Origin: Polaromonas sp. OV174
GTDB taxonomy: Bacteria > Pseudomonadota > Gammaproteobacteria > Burkholderiales > Burkholderiaceae_C
Assembly: GCF_900112285.1 (NCBI RefSeq)
Contig: NZ_FOKZ01000002.1
Span: 186,001-250,000, forward strand
Length of the DNA: 64,000 nt
Direction of reading: 5' to 3'
Shown here: one piece after another, positions 13,735 through 21,258 of the stretch
How positions within the stretch are numbered: the stretch's first letter is position 1
Layout of the letters: the number at the start of each line of letters is the position of its first letter
Notes under the pieces: model-generated
What the model was told of the DNA's origin: nothing
The model's database searches: none
The model's input: the letters and a program-made list of their open reading frames with translations, nothing else
Position numbers and translations under genes: made by a program

Positions 13735-14151
13735 ATGACCACGCTTTACACAAGCAGCCACGTCAAGCTAGGAACCCCCGGCGCACTGGTGCGGGAGCTG
13801 ATCGCCAGCGAAGCCAAAAAGCCCGTTGGTTATTCAATGCTCGACAAGCACGGCTACACGCAAAGCCAGGTGCATCAGGCCTGCCGCTGGCTGATTGAAA
13901 AAGGGCTGGTGTTCAAGGGCGTGCGCAGCCGCACCGATGTGCGGTTTTTCGACAAGCGCGAGAACGCCGAGGCGTATCAGACCACGCGGGCGGCGTACAC
14001 CCCGAAGCCCGAGGTAGTCACGCTGCACAAGAGCGCCTCCGTCATCTACCCGCCAGGCTACAAGCACACGCGTATTCCGACGCCTGCGCCGCAATTCCAA
14101 GCTGTCGACCTGCCGTTTGTGCATTCCGGCATGCGTGCGATGCAGGGCTAA
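13735..14151 (+). CDS. phage early protein, winged-helix-like N-terminus
   Basis: The 138-residue protein has a possible helix-turn-helix at about residues 33-60 (MLDKHGYTQSQVHQACRWLI, then EKGLVFKGVRSRTDVRFF, resembling the recognition helix and wing of MarR/ArsR-like folds). The C-terminal 60 residues are proline-rich and not recognised. AAGGATGAC precedes the ATG. A DNA-binding role is inferred from the pattern only. A dispersed host-type repeat lies just after its stop. Confidence 0.55.
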   Translation: MTTLYTSSHVKLGTPGALVRELIASEAKKPVGYSMLDKHGYTQSQVHQACRWLIEKGLVFKGVRSRTDVRFFDKRENAEAYQTTRAAYTPKPEVVTLHKSASVIYPPGYKHTRIPTPAPQFQAVDLPFVHSGMRAMQG

Positions 14152-14154
14152 CCG

Positions 14155-14207
14155 CTACAAAAACAATAGCTGCCTGCACTCATACCTATTGGGTCAGCGG
14201 CTGATTT
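14155..14207 (+). repeat. dispersed repeat, AATAGCT family (prophage copy)
   Basis: The stretch AACAATAGCTGCCTGCACTC followed by TATTGGGTCAGCGGCTGATTT shows the same layout as the chromosomal copies in this window (AATAGCT ... GCTAG/GCGG ... GGCC/GATTT). Its presence inside the prophage points to long residence in, or origin from, the same group of hosts. Confidence 0.5.
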
Positions 14208-14221
14208 AACTCAGGAATCAG

Positions 14222-14749
14222 ATGTTCAAAAACGCCACCTTCTTCCGCATCGCCGCCGACTTCACTCTCCCGCCACTGGAGCAGCTGGAGGCAGCGCTCC
14301 AGTCTGCCCAATTCCTGCATTGCGGCCCGACGCAGCAGGAATCAAGCGGCTGGGTTGCGCCACGCGGCAACAAAAGCACCATCCTGGCCGAAGCCGTGGG
14401 CCAGCAGGTCATCCTGCAGCTCTGCACCGAGCGCCGCCAATTGCCCGCCTCTGCCGTCAAGGACACAGTGGACGCGATGATTGCCGTCTACAAACAGCAA
14501 ACCGGCAATGAGCGGGTCGGCCGGTCACTGCGCCGACCCATCGGGACCATCACGACGCGCGACCGGCATGCCGTGATTGATGGCGACCGTATGCGGATGA
14601 TCTCCGTGCAGGAGGCTCGCGCCGCCATGGGCTTTCCCGAAACCTACCGGCTGCCAGAGCGGGCCAAGGACGCCATGCACATGCTGGGCAATGCCGTGTG
14701 CCCACCAGTGGCGCGGGATGTGATCAATGCCATCCGGGCTGCAGCATGA
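14222..14749 (+). CDS. chimeric protein: RdgC N-terminus joined to DNA C5-methyltransferase C-terminus
   Basis: Residues 1 to about 97 resemble the start of RdgC: MFKNATFFRIAADFTLPPLE, LHCGPTQQESSGWVAPRGNK and LCTERRQLPASAVKDTVD match the RdgC pattern (PCG...GWVPPRG...LPASVV). From about residue 99 the sequence is the end of a cytosine-5 methyltransferase: RRPIGTITTRDRHAVI, EARAAMGFPETYRLP and MLGNAVCPPVARDVINAI. The catalytic PCQ and ENV motifs are absent, so it cannot methylate DNA, and the RdgC ring domain is incomplete. An in-frame deletion between neighbouring rdgC and dcm genes is the simplest origin. Confidence 0.75.
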   Translation: MFKNATFFRIAADFTLPPLEQLEAALQSAQFLHCGPTQQESSGWVAPRGNKSTILAEAVGQQVILQLCTERRQLPASAVKDTVDAMIAVYKQQTGNERVGRSLRRPIGTITTRDRHAVIDGDRMRMISVQEARAAMGFPETYRLPERAKDAMHMLGNAVCPPVARDVINAIRAAA

Positions 14750-15027
14750 AAACCCTAACCCTGCCCGTCAAGGGCATCTACTTCGACCAGATCAAGGCCG
14801 GCACCAAGACCGAGGAATACCGGCTGATCACCCCTCACTGGCGCAAACGGCTGGAAGGCCGTACTTATGACCAGGTGGTGATCACCTGGGGCTACCCGAA
14901 CCGCGACGACGCCGAACGCCGGCTGACCTTCCCGTGGCGCGGCTACGAGGTCAAGACCATCCAGCATGAACACTTCGGGCCGGAGCCGGTTGAGGTGTTC
15001 GCTATCAAAGTAGGAGCTACAGAATGA
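14746..15027 (+). CDS. ASCH-domain protein
   Basis: The 93-residue protein begins MKTLTLPVKGIYFDQIKAGT and has KTEEYR, giving the G-x-K-x-x-E-x-R signature of ASCH domains, followed by VVITWGYPNRDDAERR. ASCH proteins bind RNA or act on modified nucleosides; this phage version has no assigned job. The ATG overlaps the upstream stop and its own stop overlaps the next start, so it is one of a row of coupled genes. Confidence 0.82.
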   Translation: MKTLTLPVKGIYFDQIKAGTKTEEYRLITPHWRKRLEGRTYDQVVITWGYPNRDDAERRLTFPWRGYEVKTIQHEHFGPEPVEVFAIKVGATE

Positions 15028-15527
15028 CGCACATCCCCGCAGCCGCCCGCCTTTTGCGTGAAGGCGCAGAAGAACTCAAGGCCGGCGTTTCGATCAATGG
15101 CGTGCCCGACTGGGCCAACGAGCCAGAAACCAAGATTGCCTATGACGAATACATCGCGGCGGCTGAACTCTCGGTCCAAACTCAATCTGTAGCTGCGATA
15201 GCGGGGATGCCGGAGCCGGTGTCGGCAGAGTGCCGGTTTGATGCCGAAATGGGCTGGGGCCGGTGCACTGTTGAGCACCACAACATGGTCCAAGCCAACC
15301 AATCGGCATGGCCAGGCTATACGACCCGAGGCCTCTACACCGCCGCCCAGGTGCAGGCCATGCTTGCCCAGGGACTCGCGCCGCTGATGGATGAGCAGAT
15401 CAAGAAATGCGCGTGGGGGTATTTCGAGGACTCGCAAAACCTACCGGATTGGGTCGCAAACTTTGTGAGCGAAATAGAAGGTGCCCACGGCATCCATCCT
15501 GCCAGCGATGGGGAGCCTGCCAAATGA
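15024..15527 (+). CDS. phage hypothetical protein (167 aa)
   Basis: The 167-residue protein starts THIPAAARLLREGAEELKAG; its middle has two cysteines (AECRFD, GRCTVEHH) and its C-terminal part LYTAAQVQAMLAQGLAPLMD is helical. LYTAAQVQAML-type sequences occur in small proteins of many phage early regions. Starts and stops overlap both neighbours by four bases. Function unknown. Confidence 0.6.
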   Translation: MTHIPAAARLLREGAEELKAGVSINGVPDWANEPETKIAYDEYIAAAELSVQTQSVAAIAGMPEPVSAECRFDAEMGWGRCTVEHHNMVQANQSAWPGYTTRGLYTAAQVQAMLAQGLAPLMDEQIKKCAWGYFEDSQNLPDWVANFVSEIEGAHGIHPASDGEPAK

Positions 15528-15778
15528 CCCGCGACGACGTGATCCGCATTGCGCGGGAGGCCAAGGTGCTACCAGCAGTCATTGGCAGCACAACTGGGCA
15601 CTTCGCCTACATCGAGCGCTTCGCCGCCCTGGTGGCCGCCACTGAGCGCGAGGCGTGTGCGCAAGCGTGCTCCGCCGACACCCTCGCCTATCCGCCGCAC
15701 ATGGGGTCGGATGGCGTTTTCTGGGAATGGGGTGTCGAGGCCTGCGCCGCAGCCATTCGCGCAAGAGGCGCGCCATGA
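15524..15778 (+). CDS. small phage early protein (84 aa)
   Basis: The 84-residue product MTRDDVIRIAREAKVLPAVI... contains IERFAALVAATEREACAQAC, a pattern seen in many short phage proteins (FAALVAAAEREACA). The family has no known role. The ATG overlaps the previous stop; its own stop overlaps the next ATG. The longer open frame upstream is not used. Confidence 0.65.
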   Translation: MTRDDVIRIAREAKVLPAVIGSTTGHFAYIERFAALVAATEREACAQACSADTLAYPPHMGSDGVFWEWGVEACAAAIRARGAP

Positions 15779-16104
15779 GTCTGCACATTCAATTTTTGAT
15801 TGAGCAGCCACAGGAAATTCTCGACCGCCTCTACATGCAAAACGGCCCCTGCTGCGCTGGTTGCGACTGGTGGCTCCATTACAACAGCCTTGTTGGCGAG
15901 TGCCGCAAGTCTGCGCCAGTGCCGGGTTCGCAGCGGATGGCCATGCTTGGCATGAGCGGCACCTCCTTAGCGCCGGAGGCGGGACACATCATGACGCCGC
16001 GCGAGCACCACTGCGGCGACTTCAAAGACGAATTCGACTGGGACACGATCCCAGTCAACTACCTGCGGCGCATCGGGCGTCAGCACAAAAGGACTACACC
16101 ATGA
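15775..16104 (+). CDS. phage protein with four-cysteine metal-binding pattern (109 aa)
   Basis: The 109-residue protein has CCAGCDWWLHY (about residues 25-35), GECRKSAP and REHHCGDFKDEFDWD, giving a spaced set of cysteines plus histidines likely to hold zinc or an iron-sulfur cluster. Proteins with this layout occur in betaproteobacterial prophages but are uncharacterised. It is coupled to the previous gene by an ATGA overlap. Confidence 0.6.
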   Translation: MSLHIQFLIEQPQEILDRLYMQNGPCCAGCDWWLHYNSLVGECRKSAPVPGSQRMAMLGMSGTSLAPEAGHIMTPREHHCGDFKDEFDWDTIPVNYLRRIGRQHKRTTP

Positions 16105-16158
16105 GCCGCCGCGCTCGCCAGCGCAGAGATAAGCACACACCCATCCCTGACTTTGACC

Positions 16159-16184
16159 AGCCCGCCCAGCAAGCGGGCTTTTTT
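16159..16184 (+). terminator. intrinsic terminator before the excisionase-like gene
   Basis: AGCCCGC (16159-16165) pairs with GCGGGCT (16173-16179) with a T-run to 16184. It ends the early operon just before the HTH gene at 16193. A 31-codon ORF (16101-16196) runs across it and is probably not a gene. Confidence 0.8.
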
Positions 16185-16192
16185 ACGACTGA

Positions 16193-16396
16193 ATGAATAT
16201 GCAAGCAAGTACAGCCCTCCCACCCGTCCACCGAATCAGCACAGCCTGCGAAAAACTGGCCATCTCCCGGGCGACAATCTACAGAATGGCAAAAGCTGGC
16301 ACCATTGAGATCATCAAGGTTGGCAAAGGCTCCGCCAGGGTCACGGACGCGAGTCTGCGCCAGCTTCTTACGTCGAAAATTGTCGCGCCCGACTGA
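16193..16396 (+). CDS. AlpA/excisionase-like helix-turn-helix protein
   Basis: The 67-residue protein contains HRISTACEKLAISRATIYRM (about residues 13-32) then AKAGTIEIIKVGKGSARVTD, the MerR-like helix-turn-helix and wing of AlpA/Xis proteins. Such proteins direct excision together with an integrase. A second in-frame ATG at 16199 could also be used. It is the last phage gene before the chromosome; the integrase that usually follows is missing, so excision from this end may need a gene elsewhere or may be lost. Confidence 0.7.
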   Translation: MNMQASTALPPVHRISTACEKLAISRATIYRMAKAGTIEIIKVGKGSARVTDASLRQLLTSKIVAPD

Positions 16397-16522
16397 TGGC
16401 GACGCGACCAAATCGGACTCAAGAGTGACGAGGGCATTTTGGGTAGCTAGTTGGGTAGCTGGACACCAAATTTCTCAGACAGTCCTCTTAAAACCCGCAT
16501 GAAATAAGGAAAGTTTTTGTTT
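16397..16522. other. prophage right boundary region with 12-base-spaced direct repeats
   Basis: No gene is seen between the excisionase-like gene and xth. GGGTAGCT occurs twice (16441-16448 and 16453-16460), a 12-base repeat spacing that would suit recombinase-arm or Xis sites. The phage/host junction should lie here, but the attachment core cannot be fixed without the other end of the prophage. Confidence 0.35.
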
Positions 16523-17305
16523 ATGAAAATTGCCACCTGGAACGTCAACTCCCTCGCCGTGCGCCTGCCGCAGGTGCTGGACTGGCTGGCCGCCAACCCG
16601 GTCGATGCGCTGTGCCTGCAGGAGCTCAAGCTCAACGACGAGAAATTCCCCTTCAAGGAGCTGGAAGCCGCCGGCTACCACAGCGCCGCGTTTGGCCAGA
16701 AAACCTATAACGGCGTGGCCATTTTGAGCCGTACGCCGGCGCGCGATGTGGTGAAAAACATTGTCGGTTTTGCCGATGAGCAGTCGCGCATCATTGCCGC
16801 CACGCTGGACTCGCCCGCCGGTGAAGTCCGCCTGGTCAACGGCTACTTCGTCAACGGCCAGGCGCCGGGCAGCGAGAAATTCGAATACAAAATGAAGTGG
16901 CTGACGGCCCTGCGCGAATGGCTGCGTAGCGAGTTGGTAGCGCACCCGAATCTGGTGCTGGTGGGCGACTTCAACATCACCGTGGATGACCGCGACACCT
17001 ACGACCCGGAAGGCCTGCGCGAAACCATTCACCACACCACCGAAGAGCGCCTGCATTTCCAGGCCCTGCTTGACCTGGGACTGACGGATGCTTTTCGCAT
17101 GTTCGAGCAGCCCGAGAAAAGTTACTCCTGGTGGGACTACCGCGAATTTGCCTTTCGCCGCAACCGCGGCCTGCGGATTGACCACATCCTGGTCAGCCAG
17201 GCACTCAAGTCACAGGTCAGCAGTTGCGTGATCGACAAGCTGCCGCGCAAAAACGAACGGCCCAGCGACCACGTTCCTGTGGTGGTAGAACTCGCAGACG
17301 CCTGA
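16523..17305 (+). CDS. xth: exodeoxyribonuclease III
   Basis: The 260-residue protein starts MKIATWNVNSLAVRLPQVLD and has LQELKL, GDFNIT and the end motif SDHVPVVVEL, the metal and catalytic residues of ExoIII/AP endonucleases. It cleaves DNA at abasic sites and degrades 3' ends during base-excision repair. The start at 16523 follows an AAGGAAAG site; a TTG two codons upstream is less likely. It is the first chromosomal gene after the prophage and converges with the gamma-glutamyltransferase gene. Confidence 0.93.
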   Translation: MKIATWNVNSLAVRLPQVLDWLAANPVDALCLQELKLNDEKFPFKELEAAGYHSAAFGQKTYNGVAILSRTPARDVVKNIVGFADEQSRIIAATLDSPAGEVRLVNGYFVNGQAPGSEKFEYKMKWLTALREWLRSELVAHPNLVLVGDFNITVDDRDTYDPEGLRETIHHTTEERLHFQALLDLGLTDAFRMFEQPEKSYSWWDYREFAFRRNRGLRIDHILVSQALKSQVSSCVIDKLPRKNERPSDHVPVVVELADA

Positions 17306-17310
17306 GAAAC

Positions 17311-17335
17311 AAAAACGGGACCGCGCACGGTCCCG
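17311..17335 (-). terminator. intrinsic terminator of the gamma-glutamyltransferase gene
   Basis: CGGGACCG (17316-17323) pairs with CGGTCCCG (17328-17335). On the minus strand the hairpin is followed by five T (17315-17311). It lies between the two convergent genes and may also slow xth transcription, though no T-run exists on that side. Confidence 0.8.
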
Positions 17336-17359
17336 GTGAAACACAGTCGCAGAGGGCTA

Positions 17360-18964
17360 TCAGTAGGCCACGGCCTGACCATCCTTGCGCGGATCCGAGC
17401 CGGCAATATAGCTGTCACCGTTTTTGAGCACCAACTGCGCGCCGCCAAAGGCAAACACGCCATTGCCGCGCTCTACCGTGATGTCGTGTCCGCGCGCGAT
17501 GAGTTCGGCAACCACGCCGGCGTCAAAGCCGGGCTCGACCGCCACCTTCAGGCCGCCTGTCACGCGCCAGCGCGGTGCGTCGGCGGCCGCCTGCGGGTTC
17601 TGCCGGTAATGCAGCACGCGCAAAGCCATCTGCATATGACCTTGCGACTGCATAGGCCCGCCCATCACGCCGAAGGCCATTTGCGGCGTGCCGTCGGCAT
17701 GCATGGCAAAGGCCGGAATGATGGTGTGTGAAGGGCGCTTGGCGGAGCCGACCTGATTGGCATGCCCCTGCTCCAGAGTGAAGCCATGGCCGCGGTTCTG
17801 CATGCTGATGCCGGTCCCCGGTACCACGATGCCCGAGCCAAAGCCCATGTAGTTGGACTGGATGAAGGAGACCATCATGCCCGAGGCATCGGCCGCCGCG
17901 ACATAAACCGTGCCGCCCGGCCTGGGTGCGCCGTGGCCGGGGTTGCCGGCCCGCTGGCGGTCAATCAGCTTGGCGCGCTCGGCCAGGTAGGCCGGCGCCA
18001 GCAGCTCGGCGGGCGATACCTGCATCGCGTCGATGTCGGCGTTGTACTTGTCCAGATCGGCCAGCGCCAGCTTCATGGCCTCAATCGACACATGCACCGT
18101 GTCGACATGGTCCAAAGGCTGATCGCCTATGCCCAGCGCCTCCAGCATGCCCAGCGCCATCAGGGCGGCAATGCCCTGCCCGTTGGGCGGCAGCTCATGC
18201 ACCACCGAGCCGGAAAAAGGCTGGGCCAGCGTGCCGCACCAGTCGGCCTGGTGGTTGGCCAGATCAGCCTCGCTCAGCAGGCCGCCGTGGGCCTTGGCAT
18301 GGGCAGCCATGCGCTGGGCCAGCGCGCCGCGGTAAAAGGCCTCGCCGTGGCTGTCGGCAATGGCTTCCAGCGTGCTCGCATGGCCTTCACTGCGAAACAG
18401 CTGGCCCGCACGAGGGGCTTGGCCGTCGGGCAAGAAACACTCGGCAAAGCCGGGCTGATCGCCCAGCCGCTGCCCACCCATCGCCCACAAATGCGCGATC
18501 ACCGGCGAGACCGGAAAACCGTTGCGCGCATAGTCGATGGCAGGCTTGGCCAGCTCGGCAAAGGGCAGACGGCCAAAACGGCGCGAGAGCGCGCTCCAGG
18601 CCGAGACGGCGCCGGGCACCGTGACGGCGTCCCAGCCTTTGTCGGGCATGGCATCGCGGCCGGCGAAGTGGTCGGCCGACCAGGCCGCCGGAGAGCGGCC
18701 GGAAGCGTTCAGGCCGTGCAATTCCTTGCCGTCCCAGACGATGGCAAAACCATCGCTGCCCAGACCGCAGCCGGTAGGCTCGACGACGGTCAAGGCCATC
18801 GCTGTGGCGATGGCCGCATCAACCGCGTTGCCACCAGCCAGCAGCATGCGCAAGCCAGCCTGTGCCGCCAGTGGCTGCGAGGTGCTGACCACATTGCGCC
18901 CCAACACGGCAGAACGGGCCGAGGCATAAGGATTCACGAAATCGAGATGGGGTGCAGTAGACAT
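17360..18964 (-). CDS. gamma-glutamyltransferase family protein
   Basis: The 534-residue protein shows the family N-terminus (AQAGLRMLLAGGNAVDAAIA, TVVEPTGCGLGSDGFAIVWD). RPGGTVYVAAADASG supplies the threonine that becomes the nucleophile after self-cleavage, and SYMGFGSGIVVPGTGISMQN-like sequence follows it. There is no evident signal peptide, so it resembles the cytoplasmic YwrD-like branch. The start at 18964 follows AAGGA; an ATG 15 bases upstream overlaps the stop of the binding-protein gene. It probably cleaves gamma-glutamyl or similar amide bonds in concert with uptake by its neighbour. Confidence 0.88.
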   Translation of the reverse strand: MSTAPHLDFVNPYASARSAVLGRNVVSTSQPLAAQAGLRMLLAGGNAVDAAIATAMALTVVEPTGCGLGSDGFAIVWDGKELHGLNASGRSPAAWSADHFAGRDAMPDKGWDAVTVPGAVSAWSALSRRFGRLPFAELAKPAIDYARNGFPVSPVIAHLWAMGGQRLGDQPGFAECFLPDGQAPRAGQLFRSEGHASTLEAIADSHGEAFYRGALAQRMAAHAKAHGGLLSEADLANHQADWCGTLAQPFSGSVVHELPPNGQGIAALMALGMLEALGIGDQPLDHVDTVHVSIEAMKLALADLDKYNADIDAMQVSPAELLAPAYLAERAKLIDRQRAGNPGHGAPRPGGTVYVAAADASGMMVSFIQSNYMGFGSGIVVPGTGISMQNRGHGFTLEQGHANQVGSAKRPSHTIIPAFAMHADGTPQMAFGVMGGPMQSQGHMQMALRVLHYRQNPQAAADAPRWRVTGGLKVAVEPGFDAGVVAELIARGHDITVERGNGVFAFGGAQLVLKNGDSYIAGSDPRKDGQAVAY

Positions 18965-18975
18965 GGCTGAATCCT

Positions 18976-19956
18976 TCATTCAATGCTGATCTTGCGTTCG
19001 CGAATAATGCGCGCCCAGCGCTGGCTGTCGGTGGACACCATGGCGGCGAACTGTGCGGATGATCTGACCGGGGGCGGCTCAACGCCCAGCTTGGCCAGGC
19101 TTTCCACGACCTCAGGCGCGCGGGCCGCTTTCTCGAAGGCATCATGCACACGCAAGGCCAGATCGGCCTTCATGCCGCGTGGCGCATACAGGCCAAACCA
19201 GGTCACCGATGAAAAACCCGGCAGGCCCGCCTCGGCCACCGTGGGCAGCTCGGGCGCCAGTGCGGAGCGCTTGTCACCCGTGACGGCCAGGGCCCGCAGG
19301 CGACCACTCTTGACATGCGGCATGCCCGTCGGGATGGAGTCGATCAGCATGTGCACCGAGCCGGAAATGACATCGGGAATGGCCAGCCCCGTGCCCTTGT
19401 AAGGCACGTGGGTGATGAAAACACCGGCTTGGGCCTTGAAGGCTTCGGTCGTCAGATGCACGATGGTGCCGTTGCCGCTGCTGGCGTAGTTGAGTTGGCC
19501 TGGGTTTTTCTTCGCATACGCGATCAGCTCGGCCACCGTTTTCACCGGCAGCGACGGCGTTACCAGCACCACGCTCGCGGCGTCGGCCAGATGCGCCAGC
19601 GGCGTGAAATCCTTGACGGGATCGTAGGGCAAGCGGGACATCAGGTGCGGCGAAATGGCGTGCGTGCTGCTGGTCGTCAACAGCAAGGTGTAGCCATCGG
19701 GCGCAGCCTTGGCCGCTTCGGCCGAGCCAATGGTGCCGCCGGCACCAGCCTTGTTGTCAACCACAATCTGCTGCCCTATGTCTTTTGAGACGCGCTGCGC
19801 GATCACCCTGGCCACCAGGTCGGTGGCGCCGCCGGCGGGAAATGGCACCACCAGGCGCACCGGGCGCTCGGGCCAGGTTTGGGCCTGGGCGGCGACGGTG
19901 GCCGCGACGAGTGAGGCAAGCCCCAGCGCGCGAAGGCAGTTGGATACAAGGCGCAT
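18976..19956 (-). CDS. Bug-family (TctC-like) periplasmic substrate-binding protein
   Basis: The 326-residue protein has a signal peptide (CLRALGLASLVAATVAAQAQ) and the Bug signatures WPERPVRLVVPFPAGGATDL, VVDNKAGAGGTIGSAEAAKA and YAPRGMKADL. Bug proteins bind carboxylates or amides in the periplasm and are very abundant in Burkholderiales. It lies 11 bases before the gamma-glutamyltransferase gene, so the pair is co-transcribed. The ligand cannot be told from sequence; a gamma-glutamyl or carboxylate compound is a guess from context. Confidence 0.9.
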   Translation of the reverse strand: MRLVSNCLRALGLASLVAATVAAQAQTWPERPVRLVVPFPAGGATDLVARVIAQRVSKDIGQQIVVDNKAGAGGTIGSAEAAKAAPDGYTLLLTTSSTHAISPHLMSRLPYDPVKDFTPLAHLADAASVVLVTPSLPVKTVAELIAYAKKNPGQLNYASSGNGTIVHLTTEAFKAQAGVFITHVPYKGTGLAIPDVISGSVHMLIDSIPTGMPHVKSGRLRALAVTGDKRSALAPELPTVAEAGLPGFSSVTWFGLYAPRGMKADLALRVHDAFEKAARAPEVVESLAKLGVEPPPVRSSAQFAAMVSTDSQRWARIIRERKISIE

Positions 19957-20163
19957 GTCAATTTTCCTAGGTCAGAGAGAGGTCAGGAATGCCGGTGAAG
20001 GCATCCGGGAAGTCGGGTCCGAAAGCATAATAGAAATACTTCAGCCTTATCACAACAAGAGAATATGCAAGGTTTGATTGCCAAAACGGCAAACCCAGCA
20101 TTCATGAATCGGCAACGGCCCGGCCACCAATATGGTCAAACCTAACGAATGCTTAGCAAAGGC

Positions 20164-21096
20164 CTAGGGCTGGCCGGACAGGTATTGCTTGAGATGGTCG
20201 AGAAAGGACTGCACCGCTTGCGGCAGGCTGCGGCCCACCAGGGTTTGCACCTCGATGTCGCGCACGCCCATGCCGCGATCGCGCAGCGGAATCGCCACCA
20301 GCAGTCCGGCAGCCACCAGGTGGCGCACCGAGACCTCACCCGAGATGGAAAGCCCCCCGCCGTGCACGACGAAGTTGTGCAGCGTGGTCATGTTGTTGCT
20401 GCTCAGCACGGGCTCGATCAGCAATTGCTGGCGGCTGCATTCCACATCTATCATCTGGCGCACCGTCGTGTCCGGCGCAGGCAGGGCCACCGGATAAGCA
20501 CTCATTTGCGCCAGGGTGACCGAGCTGGCCCGAGCCAGCGGATGATCCGGGCGCATCAGCACCAGCACGGGTGCGGGCTGGCGATACTCGACCTTGATCT
20601 CTTTGTCCGGGGCGCGGCTGAACTTCAGGCCGATGTCGACATCACCGTTGCGCACGCGTGCCGACACCTGAGCCGGCGGCTCGACATTCAGCTCGAAAAC
20701 AATGCCCTCGTTCTGCGCCCGAAACGCGACGATGAGCGGCGGCAAAAACTCGTTGGCAAAACCCTCAGAGGCGGCGATTCGCACCCGGCCCGAGCGCAGG
20801 CCTTGCAAGGCCAGAATCTCCTTCATGGCCCGCTCCGCATCCAGGCTGGCCCGACGCGCATGTGTGGCCAGTATTTCGCCGGCGGCGTTCAACACCATGC
20901 CGCGCGGGTGCCGCTCGAACAGCGGCGTGCCCAGCGCCTGCTCCAGCCCCGCAATCTGGCGGCTGAGCGCGGACGCCGCGACATGCAGCCGCTCAGAGGC
21001 TTCGGTCAGCGAGCCGCAGCGCGCGACCTCGAAAAAATAGCGCAGCGCGGTTTCCTGCAGGTGACGCGCCCGCATGTCGGCCTCGGCAAGGCTCAT
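20164..21096 (-). CDS. LysR-family transcriptional regulator
   Basis: The 310-residue protein has a LysR winged helix near its N-terminus (LRYFFEVARCGSLTEASERL, VAASALSRQIAGLEQALGTP) and a periplasmic-binding-like effector domain (about 100-300: RIAASEGFANEFLPPLI, VDIGLKFSR, VVHGGGLSISGEVSV). It points the same way as the Bug/gamma-glutamyltransferase pair and lies 207 bases upstream of it, so it may control it. A start ten codons earlier is also possible. Confidence 0.88.
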   Translation of the reverse strand: MSLAEADMRARHLQETALRYFFEVARCGSLTEASERLHVAASALSRQIAGLEQALGTPLFERHPRGMVLNAAGEILATHARRASLDAERAMKEILALQGLRSGRVRIAASEGFANEFLPPLIVAFRAQNEGIVFELNVEPPAQVSARVRNGDVDIGLKFSRAPDKEIKVEYRQPAPVLVLMRPDHPLARASSVTLAQMSAYPVALPAPDTTVRQMIDVECSRQQLLIEPVLSSNNMTTLHNFVVHGGGLSISGEVSVRHLVAAGLLVAIPLRDRGMGVRDIEVQTLVGRSLPQAVQSFLDHLKQYLSGQP

Positions 21097-21207
21097 GGTG
21101 ATTGTCCCTGGTTGCTGATGCGGCAACTATATGCTGCCTGCCGTGTCATTTCGCGATGCCGCTGAGGCAGCAACGCAAGCCTGGAACGATTTCTTGAATC
21201 ACTCAAT

Positions 21208-21257
21208 TTACTATTAAAACAATAGCTACTTGCGCTTGCCAGACGGTCGCTACAGCC
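21208..21257 (+). repeat. dispersed repeat, AATAGCT family
   Basis: TTACTATTAAAACAATAGCT followed by ACTTGCGCTTGCC and GCTACAGCC, at the 3' edge of ntrC. It matches the other copies at 31463, 44517, 58601 and 59216. Confidence 0.55.
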
Positions 21258-21258
21258 A

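Noticed and set aside
16101..16196. 31-codon ORF before the excisionase-like gene
   Set aside because: It starts at a good ATG but runs through a strong intrinsic terminator hairpin, and its last third is that hairpin translated. Listed only as context of the terminator.
17762..18970. 402-codon plus-strand frame opposite the gamma-glutamyltransferase
   Set aside because: The minus strand has full family motifs, a ribosome site and an operon partner; the other frame is filler.
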